A stretch of 64,000 nucleotides of DNA from contig DAOUET010000050.1 of NCBI GenBank assembly GCA_034430155.1, positions 32,829 to 96,828 of the forward strand. The letters run 5' to 3'. Below the pieces are notes generated by a model. The model did not search any database. It was not told the origin of the DNA and worked only from the letters and a program-made list of their open reading frames with translations. The stretch comes from DAOUET01 sp034430155. GTDB taxonomy: Bacteria; Chloroflexota; Anaerolineae; Anaerolineales; UBA4823. Each line of letters opens with the position of its first letter. The first letter of the stretch is position 1. A program made the translations under genes and the position numbers. Shown piece by piece: positions 54,766-61,831 of this stretch.

Positions 54766-57534
54766 ATGCCAGTAAACTTAACCATCAATGGAAAAACCAT
54801 AGAAGTTGAGCAAGGGAAAACCGTCCTTGAGGCGGCCCTTGAGAACAACATCACCATTCCGACTTTATGCTATGTGAAGGATTTGTCTCCTGTCGGTTCC
54901 TGCAGGATGTGCGTCGTAGAAGTTGAGGGATGGCGCGGTCAAGTCGCTGCCTGCACCCTTCCAGTAAGTGAAGGTCTGCGTGTTCAAACAGAAACACCTT
55001 CACTGGTTTTTTCTCGTAAGATGATCCTAGAATTGCTCTTGCAAAACTATCACGAGGCAGGCTATACCTCCAAGGATCGTGCCGATAATGAATTTATCCA
55101 TTGGGTCAAATATTATGATGTAAAACTACCCAATGACCTCGAAATCCAACCCCGTTACGTAGTTGACAGCGATCCCAACCCCTTTGTCTTTGTGGATCTC
55201 AACAAATGCATATTGTGTACGCGTTGTGTTAGGGCTTGCGCAGAAGTCCAGGGACGCTTTGTTTGGGGGGTCGGAGGACGAGGGCACCAGGCGAAGATCA
55301 TAGCCGGTACAGATACTAGCATGTCAGAAGCGCGTTGCGAATCTTGTGGCGCTTGTGTAGCCTATTGTCCTACAGGAGCCATGGACAATCGTATGATGAT
55401 GGCACTGGGCGCTCCCGACAGACTCGTCACGACCACCTGTACTTACTGTGGAGTGGGTTGCCAGTTCGACCTGAATGTCAAGGATGGAAAAATTATTGGG
55501 GTGACTTCTAATCCAGATGCCCCCGTGAACGGCATGCATCTATGTGTTAAGGGTCGCTATGGTTATGATTTTATTCACCACCCTGACCGACTGACAAAAC
55601 CAAGGGTACGGAGGTATCTATTAGAAAAGGGAGCAAACAAACCTAAAGATAGAGGCGAGTGGGTGGAAGTTGATTGGGATACCGCATTGAATCTTACCGC
55701 TGAGAAGTTGCGCTCCATACGGGATACTCATGGCCCGGACAGTATTGGGGTGCTTACTTCTGCAAAGTGCTTAAACGAAGAAAACTACCTGATGAATAAA
55801 TTTGCCCGGCAGGTGATCGGGACAAATAGTATAGACCACTGCGCTCGTCTTTGACACAGCAGCACGGTGGCCGGTCTGGCCGCCACCTATGGCTCAGGAG
55901 CCATGTCAAACTCAATGGATGACATTGTCAACCATGCTGCCGCGATGTTGGTCATCGGATCAAATACGACTGAGCAACACCCAGTTTTTGGCAGCAAAAT
56001 CCGGCAAGCCGTACTCCAGCGCAAGGCGAAACTAGTGGTTGCTGATCCCAGGAAGATCGACCTTGCCGATTACGCTACCTTGCACGTTCGTCAAAAACCA
56101 GGCACAGACGTTGCCCTGATCAACGGCTTGATGCATATCATTCTAGAGAACGGATGGGAAGACCAAGCGTTTATCCAGGAACGCACCGAAGGCTTCGAGG
56201 AATTTAAGGCCGTGGTTGACCAATATACCCCGCAGTCAGTATCCGAAATCACAGGCGTATCTGAAGGCATCCTTTTCCAAGCTGCTAAGATTCTGGCAAC
56301 CAATAAACCCATGGCCGTAATGTGGGCTATGGGAATCACGCAACACATTGTCGGAGTACGCAATGTAATGGATCTGGCTAACCTCCAAATGCTGCTTGGC
56401 AATATGGGTGTGCCTGGTGGAGGTGTCAATCCATTACGTGGTCAAAATAACGTGCAAGGTGCTTGTGACATGGGCGGTTTGCCAAACGTATACCCGGGAT
56501 ACCAACCTGTTACCAAGCCGGAGGTGCGAGAAAAATTTAAAAAAGCCTGGGGGGTACCTCTGCCCGAGGAGGTTGGCATGACTGTGACAGAAATAATTCC
56601 TGCCGCAGGTCAAGGTGAAATCAAAGGGCTCTACATTCTGGGAGAAGATCCAGTCATGAGCGATCCGGATAGTAACCATGTACGCCACTGTTTAGAGGTG
56701 TGCGATTTTATCGTTTTGCAGGAGATTTTCCCCTCAGAAACCTCGAAATATGCAGATATACTTCTTCCTGGAGCGAGTTTTGCTGAAAAAACCGGTACTT
56801 TCACAAATACTGAGCGGCGAGTTCAAATGGTTCACCAGGCAATTGATCCTTTGGGGTCATGCTGGGAAGATTGGCGCATAATTGCCGAGCTCGCTAAAAG
56901 AATATTGGCTGACGGTAACCAGTATATTGAAGATGGTGAGTACGCCAGCTGGGATTATGCCAGCACTGCCCAGATCATGGCGGAAATCGCGGCGTTGACC
57001 CCCAGTTATGCTGGTATCAGTCACGCCAGACTGGAGCGTGGCGAACGCTTGCAGTGGCCAGTTAAAGGACCCGATCATGCTGGCACACTAATTTTGCACG
57101 TGGGTCAATTCACCCGAGGTAAAGGTAAATTCATGCCCATCGATCATTTGCCGCCAGCTGAAATGCCAGACGATGATTACCCTATGCTCTTGAGTACGGG
57201 TAGAGTCCTATACCACTGGCATGGTGGCGAGTTAACCCGCCGCGCCAAGGGTTTGCTTGAAGCGTATCCGGATAGCCTGGTGGAGATAAATCCTTATGAT
57301 GCCGATATGTTAGGTTTGAATGGTCATAAAACCATTAAAATTACTTCACGACGGGGTGAAATGATTGCCCAGGTTGTCATAACCGAACGGGTTACACCTG
57401 GGATGGTATTTGGCAACTTTCACTTCCCAGATGCTAAAAATGTTAATAACCTGACCATCGCGGCGTTAGATCCGGTCGCTAAGATTCCCGAATACAAAGT
57501 GTGTGCTGTCAAAGTTGAACCCTATTTACAGTAG
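54766..57534 (+). CDS. fdhA: Selenocysteine-containing formate dehydrogenase alpha subunit
   Basis: One continuous frame of 922 codons with an in-frame TGA (55852-55854) at codon 363, in DHCARL-TGA-HSSTVAGLA; this is the Sec position of FdhF-type enzymes. Domains: N-terminal [2Fe-2S] (GSCRMCVVEV), two [4Fe-4S] motifs (CILCTRCVRAC, CESCGACVAYCP), the MoCo/W 4Fe-4S motif CTYCGVGCQFDLN...LCVKGR, then the molybdopterin-guanine-dinucleotide domains (MGITQHIVGVRNVMDLANLQ, LRGQNNVQGACDMG, HWHGGELTRR). The His-Cys3 cluster motif normally between the [2Fe-2S] and first [4Fe-4S] sites is missing. With FdhB it oxidises formate or reduces CO2 with NAD(P)H. Tungsten is plausible because tupABC is near. 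Confidence 0.92.
55852..55890 (+). promoter_or_regulatory. Bacterial SECIS element in fdhA
   Basis: Directly after the TGA, GGCC (55869-55872) pairs with GGCC (55878-55881) around a GGTCT loop, with outer GGT/ACC pairs. GGUCU in the apical loop and the distance from the UGA (~14 nt) match the SelB-binding hairpin of E. coli fdhF as I recall it. It would direct Sec insertion at codon 363. Confidence 0.8.
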
Positions 57535-57593
57535 AACGGAAAAAACGGCCCCCACCCCGATAATCCTTTGATAAAATTAATTTGATTAGGAGA

Positions 57594-57625
57594 CATCCCC
57601 CGGCCTGGCATCTTGCCGGGGGATG
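57594..57625 (+). other. Perfect GC-rich hairpin between fdhA and the next gene
   Basis: CATCCCCCGGC (57594-57604) and GCCGGGGGATG (57615-57625) pair over 11 bp with a 10-base loop. It has no T-run. It buries an alternative ATG at 57623 and stands 21 bp before the preferred ATG at 57647, so it may set the fdhA 3' end or limit translation of the downstream gene. Confidence 0.55.
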
Positions 57626-57646
57626 GTGTTGAAACGCGAGGATAAA

Positions 57647-58249
57647 ATGACGGATAAAGTATTGCTATATATTTCTGCTGCAGCCGACCTGGAAGTGGAA
57701 AAAGATTTGCTGGGACGCGCCATCACAGAAATCCCTGTCTCATTGGGATGGAAAATAGTACACACACCTAATAAAGGGGGCTCACCCGACCTGACCGCTA
57801 TCCGAGCAGCGGATGTCTACCTGTTGCTGATGGGTAGTGACATCCGTGCTCCTATAGGTCTCGAATTGCTAGCAGCCCGAAGATCCGCAAAAAAACCGGA
57901 ATTGTTACTTAAAAAGAATGTCCCGCGCACCCCTGCCGCTCAGGTTTTCGTCCGTGAAATGAAAAACCTGGTAGATTGGCAGTATTTTAAAGATGGGGCT
58001 GAATTGAGGCAGAAAGCGCTTCAATTGATGGCAGACCATATCCTCAACCGTCCTGATTACTATCACTTACAATCTGCTGAATACAATAACCTGAGATCCT
58101 GGCAGGAGCAACTGGCCAAAAGTAAAGCCATACCCCAGGAGGAAATCCGGGGTGGTGCCGGTAAAAGCGGTATGATCTTCTCCATTGAACGCTACGAACC
58201 TTCGGAGGGTGTGCTGCTTAATGATCCCAAGAAGACAAAACACAAATGA
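57647..58249 (+). CDS. DUF4062-like Rossmann-type protein of unknown function
   Basis: 200 residues from ATG 57647 (GAGGAT five bases upstream; an ATG 24 bp earlier is inside a hairpin). LLYISAAADLEVEKDLLGRA at the N-terminus and ADVYLLLMGSDIRAPIGLEL resemble the strand-Ser-x-x-D-L and LLLG-type motifs of DUF4062, a fold related to TIR and nucleotide-hydrolase-like domains. The ~100 C-terminal residues are charged (KAIPQEEIRGG, then a Lys-rich end) with no known domain. It lies between fdhA and a small membrane protein; a role in formate metabolism is not shown. Family assignment is tentative. Confidence 0.55.
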   Translation: MTDKVLLYISAAADLEVEKDLLGRAITEIPVSLGWKIVHTPNKGGSPDLTAIRAADVYLLLMGSDIRAPIGLELLAARRSAKKPELLLKKNVPRTPAAQVFVREMKNLVDWQYFKDGAELRQKALQLMADHILNRPDYYHLQSAEYNNLRSWQEQLAKSKAIPQEEIRGGAGKSGMIFSIERYEPSEGVLLNDPKKTKHK

Positions 58250-58279
58250 TTTTGTCACCCAGATTTCAAGGAGAACCCT

Positions 58280-58504
58280 ATGCAAAGACGATCTGGATGT
58301 TTAGAGGGCTTTTTAAGGATCTTTTTATTAACCTGGCTTTTTGACTGGCTCCAGGACAGATTCGGTTTTGGACGAGGCCTATCCTGTACCGGATGCGGAT
58401 GTGGTTTAATCTTGCTGATCATTTTTATCGCGCTACTATGTTCAACCATTTTTAGGACGGACTGGACTCGTCTCGTGCTGGATTTTAGATTTTTCGGAAT
58501 TTAA
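58280..58504 (+). CDS. Small membrane protein of unknown function
   Basis: 74 residues. A strong Shine-Dalgarno (AAGGAGA) lies seven bases before the ATG. Hydrophobic stretches LRIFLLTWLFDWL (about residues 12-24) and LILLIIFIALLCSTIF (about residues 44-59) surround a short CTGCGCG motif at residues 36-42, which could bind metal or form a disulphide. It follows the DUF4062-like gene by 30 bp, so the two may act together. No family recognised. Confidence 0.6.
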   Translation: MQRRSGCLEGFLRIFLLTWLFDWLQDRFGFGRGLSCTGCGCGLILLIIFIALLCSTIFRTDWTRLVLDFRFFGI

Positions 58505-58543
58505 CAACTTATCTCACATTCAGCTTTTGGCAAGGAGAGAAAA

Positions 58544-60178
58544 ATGACCAGGCGTTGGAATGGTTGGGGGGAGCAAGATACCCTTTATCCCCTACCGGAA
58601 TCTGCAATTCAATACCTGCAAACTCATTTGGGCACAAGTGAAACCATCCCTGAGGCCTCATTTGAGGAGGTTCTCAGGTCTGTTCCAGACTCAAACCTGC
58701 CATCCCATCCATTAATCTCCATAGAAAAGGAAGCACGTTTAAGGCATGCACGCGGTCAAAGCCTACCAGACTGGATCGAGATGCACTCAGGAAGAATCAG
58801 CCAATTTCCCGACGGGGTATCCTACCCCCATTCAGACCAGGACGTACATTCTTTAATCGATTTCGCCCAAAATAACAGCGTACACCTCATTCCTTATGGT
58901 GGTGGTACCAGCGTCCTAGGGCATATCAATACAACCCAAGAGCAAGCCCCTACGCTCACCATGGACCTCTCCAATCTGGACCGCTTAATTGATTTGGATG
59001 ACAGCAGTGCTCTGGCAACATTCGAATCTGGCATCCGTGGCCTCGTAATGGAAACCCAATTGCGAGCGCGTGGTTACACCCTTGGTCATTTTCCTCAGTC
59101 CTTTGAATTTTCAACCTTGGGAGGCTGGATTGCCACCCGTTCAAGTGGCCAACAATCCTATTATTACGGCAGCATCGAGGATCTTTTCGCTGGTGGTGTT
59201 ATAGAAACTCCCATTGGCACCCTGCAACTGCCAGCTTTCCCTGCCAGCGCGGCCGGTCCAGATCTGCGCCAGGTTATCCTCGGATCCGAAGGTCGATTTG
59301 GGGTGATAACGCGTGCAACCATGCGCGTCAGGCCGCTCCCAGAAGCAGAAGGGTTTTATGCTGTCTTCTTCCACGAGTGGGAGGAAGGTATCCGAGCAAT
59401 TCGAGAAATCGTCCAAAGCGATATTCCCGTCTCTATGTTACGCCTGAATGACGCCCAGGAAACCGAAACTACTCTCGCGCTATCGGGTAAAGGGCATTTA
59501 GTCGCCTGGGGAACGCGCGCCATGGGTTTGTTCGGGTTCGGTTCCGAGCGCTGCATGTTATTGTTCGGTGTTACCGGGCTCAGTCGAAACTCAGGCAGAA
59601 TTAGGGACCTAGTTTACGGGTTATGCCGTGCTCACGGCGGATTACCAGTCGTTGAGCTCATTGGCGATACCTGGCGTAAATCCCGGTTTCTTACTCCATA
59701 TTTGAGAAATACCTTGTGGGAAAAAGGCTATGCTTTAGATACCTTGGAAACTGCCGTTTCTTGGAAATATGTCACATCCTTGGCTGCAGAGATAAAGGCT
59801 ACCGTTCAAAGTAGTTTCGAGCAACGCAATGAACCTGTGCTCGTCTTTGGTCACCTGTCCCATTTCTATCGGGATGGCGCCAGTATTTACATTACGGTGA
59901 TCTTCCCACGTTCAAGTGATCCAGAAATCACACTTCTTCGTTGGAAGGCATTTAAAGGGCCTGTCAGCCAACTGATCTTAACTCACCAAGGTACCATCAG
60001 CCACCAGCACGGCGTAGGTCGAGATCACGCACCTTATTTAAAAGCTGAAAAAGGTCAAATTGGATATGAGATATTATCAACTATCAGTAAAACCCTTGAC
60101 CCAGAAGGGATCATGAACCCAGGTGTGATGCTGATCGACGAGCGATATCGACCTCTGAAGATGGTTTCTACGCGATAA
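58544..60178 (+). CDS. Alkyldihydroxyacetonephosphate synthase-like FAD enzyme
   Basis: 544 residues. MTRRWNGWGEQDTLYPLP is the start typical of bacterial members of the alkyl-DHAP synthase family, which exchange an acyl for an alkyl chain to make ether lipids. The FAD site is PYGGGTSVLGHINTT and STLGGWIATRSSGQQS; the catalytic His loop reads GTISHQHGVGRDH, where the eukaryotic enzyme has HHHG. Adjacent glpD (6 bp away) supplies or consumes DHAP. A D-lactate or glycolate dehydrogenase role is the main alternative. AAGGAGAG precedes the ATG. Confidence 0.8.
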   Translation: MTRRWNGWGEQDTLYPLPESAIQYLQTHLGTSETIPEASFEEVLRSVPDSNLPSHPLISIEKEARLRHARGQSLPDWIEMHSGRISQFPDGVSYPHSDQDVHSLIDFAQNNSVHLIPYGGGTSVLGHINTTQEQAPTLTMDLSNLDRLIDLDDSSALATFESGIRGLVMETQLRARGYTLGHFPQSFEFSTLGGWIATRSSGQQSYYYGSIEDLFAGGVIETPIGTLQLPAFPASAAGPDLRQVILGSEGRFGVITRATMRVRPLPEAEGFYAVFFHEWEEGIRAIREIVQSDIPVSMLRLNDAQETETTLALSGKGHLVAWGTRAMGLFGFGSERCMLLFGVTGLSRNSGRIRDLVYGLCRAHGGLPVVELIGDTWRKSRFLTPYLRNTLWEKGYALDTLETAVSWKYVTSLAAEIKATVQSSFEQRNEPVLVFGHLSHFYRDGASIYITVIFPRSSDPEITLLRWKAFKGPVSQLILTHQGTISHQHGVGRDHAPYLKAEKGQIGYEILSTISKTLDPEGIMNPGVMLIDERYRPLKMVSTR

Positions 60179-60183
60179 ATTCT

Positions 60184-61779
60184 ATGTGGAAGAATAATTG
60201 GCGCGACCAAATTTGGGATAATCTTGAGATACCCTGGGATTTAATTGTGGTTGGAGGTGGGATAACCGGGGCTGGTATCCTGCGAGAAGCATCTCGTGCT
60301 GGTTTACGGGCTTTGCTCGTCGAAGCTCAAGATTTTGCTTCGGGGACCTCCAGCCGCTCGTCTAAACTTGTACACGGAGGTTTTCGCTACCTGAAAAACG
60401 CTCAGATTAATCTCACCCTCGAATCTGTGCACGAACGGCAACGCTTGCTACGTGAAGGTCGTGGTTTGATTTATCCGCTTGGGTTTATCATGCCCACCTA
60501 TAAGAACGACCCAATACCCGCGTGGTTGTTGGGAATTGGGCTATCCATTTACGATCTAATGGCACTCAAATGGGGACACCGGCATTATGATCCAAAAGGT
60601 ATTTACGAATTATGCCCTCAGCTGCAGGGAAGCAGATTATTGGGTGGATTTCGCTATATCGATGCTCAAACGGATGATGCCCGTCTTGTAATCCGTTTAA
60701 TTCGAGAGGCGGTCAGGGATGGCGGGACTGCTATCAATTATTCCCAGGTTGTGGATCTGTGTCGATTGCGATCCAAACAGGTCTGTGGAATCGTGCTGAA
60801 AGACCTCGCTCCAGGAACCAAGGGGAGAATAATTGAAATAAAGACACCCGTTGTGATAAATGCAACTGGCGCATGGGCAGATAATTTGAGGGTCAAAGTA
60901 GGTGCCAAACCCCGTCTGAGACATCTGCGCGGTAGCCATTTGATTTTTCCAGAGAAGAAACTACCCATTAGCCGGGCGGTGAGTTTCTGGCACCCCCAGG
61001 ATGGCCGACCTGTTTTTGCATACCCTTGGGAAGGCGTTACCATTGTCGGAACAACCGACGTAGACATGGGATCACAACTGCAGATCGACCCGTGCATAAG
61101 CCCTGAGGAGGTCGAATATCTCATGTCTGCAGTTTCTCATGTTTTCCCTGACCTAGGAATAATACTCAACGACGTTCAGGCTACTTACTCAGGTATTAGG
61201 GCAGTTTTAGATACGGGTAAAGCTGACCCCTCAAAAGAATCGCGGGAATATGTCTTGTGGAATGAAAGCGGCTTACTTACGATAACCGGCGGTAAACTGA
61301 CAACATTCCGCTTGATGGCGCACAGCGCCTTACGAGCAATAAGACGCCATCTCCCGGGAAGGCCAACTTTTAACTCTAAATTGAGGGTGCTGGATATACC
61401 CTCCCCGAAAGCGCTTAATGACCTTGATTTGAATGGCTCTACCCAATTGCGTTTGCTAGGTCGTTATGGACAGGATGTCGATGGTCTGGTCGAAACCATG
61501 AAATCAGGAGAAATTGAGCCGGTCGATCAAATCCAAACCTTGTGGGGAGAAATACGCTGGGCCGCCCATGCAGAGGGAGTGGTTCATTTGGACGATCTGC
61601 TACTACGTCGTGTACGTCTTGGTCTCCAACTACCCAAGGGAGGCATACCCTGGATCGATAGAATCCGGGCGATAATTCAACCGGAATTATGCTGGGACGA
61701 CCTCAGGTGGGATCAGGAAGTTTCGACCTATCAAGAGCTCTGGAAAAGATGCTATTCTTTAGAAAATCACAACGAATAA
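60184..61779 (+). CDS. glpD: Glycerol-3-phosphate dehydrogenase (aerobic type)
   Basis: 531 residues. FAD motif VVGGGITGAGILREASRAG, the DFASGTSSRSSKLVHGGFRYL active-site region, PVFAYPWEGVTIVGTTDVD, and GGKLTTFRLMAHSAL mark GlpD, which oxidises glycerol-3-phosphate to DHAP and reduces quinone. No [2Fe-2S] domain follows, unlike GlpA. This is the second G3P dehydrogenase in the window. It starts 6 bp after the alkyl-DHAP-synthase-like gene. Confidence 0.93.
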   Translation: MWKNNWRDQIWDNLEIPWDLIVVGGGITGAGILREASRAGLRALLVEAQDFASGTSSRSSKLVHGGFRYLKNAQINLTLESVHERQRLLREGRGLIYPLGFIMPTYKNDPIPAWLLGIGLSIYDLMALKWGHRHYDPKGIYELCPQLQGSRLLGGFRYIDAQTDDARLVIRLIREAVRDGGTAINYSQVVDLCRLRSKQVCGIVLKDLAPGTKGRIIEIKTPVVINATGAWADNLRVKVGAKPRLRHLRGSHLIFPEKKLPISRAVSFWHPQDGRPVFAYPWEGVTIVGTTDVDMGSQLQIDPCISPEEVEYLMSAVSHVFPDLGIILNDVQATYSGIRAVLDTGKADPSKESREYVLWNESGLLTITGGKLTTFRLMAHSALRAIRRHLPGRPTFNSKLRVLDIPSPKALNDLDLNGSTQLRLLGRYGQDVDGLVETMKSGEIEPVDQIQTLWGEIRWAAHAEGVVHLDDLLLRRVRLGLQLPKGGIPWIDRIRAIIQPELCWDDLRWDQEVSTYQELWKRCYSLENHNE

Positions 61780-61831
61780 ATATTGGCGTTTATAATAACC
61801 TCTCAATAAGAAGCTTACCCAGAGATCACAA

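Noticed and set aside
55852..55867. TGA splitting fdhA into two genes or a pseudogene
   Set aside because: Same frame on both sides, at the exact Sec site of FdhF-type enzymes, with a SECIS-like hairpin directly after it.
57623..57646. ATG 57623 as start of the DUF4062-like gene
   Set aside because: It is inside the 3' arm of a perfect hairpin with only G's beside it; ATG 57647 has a properly spaced GAGGAT.
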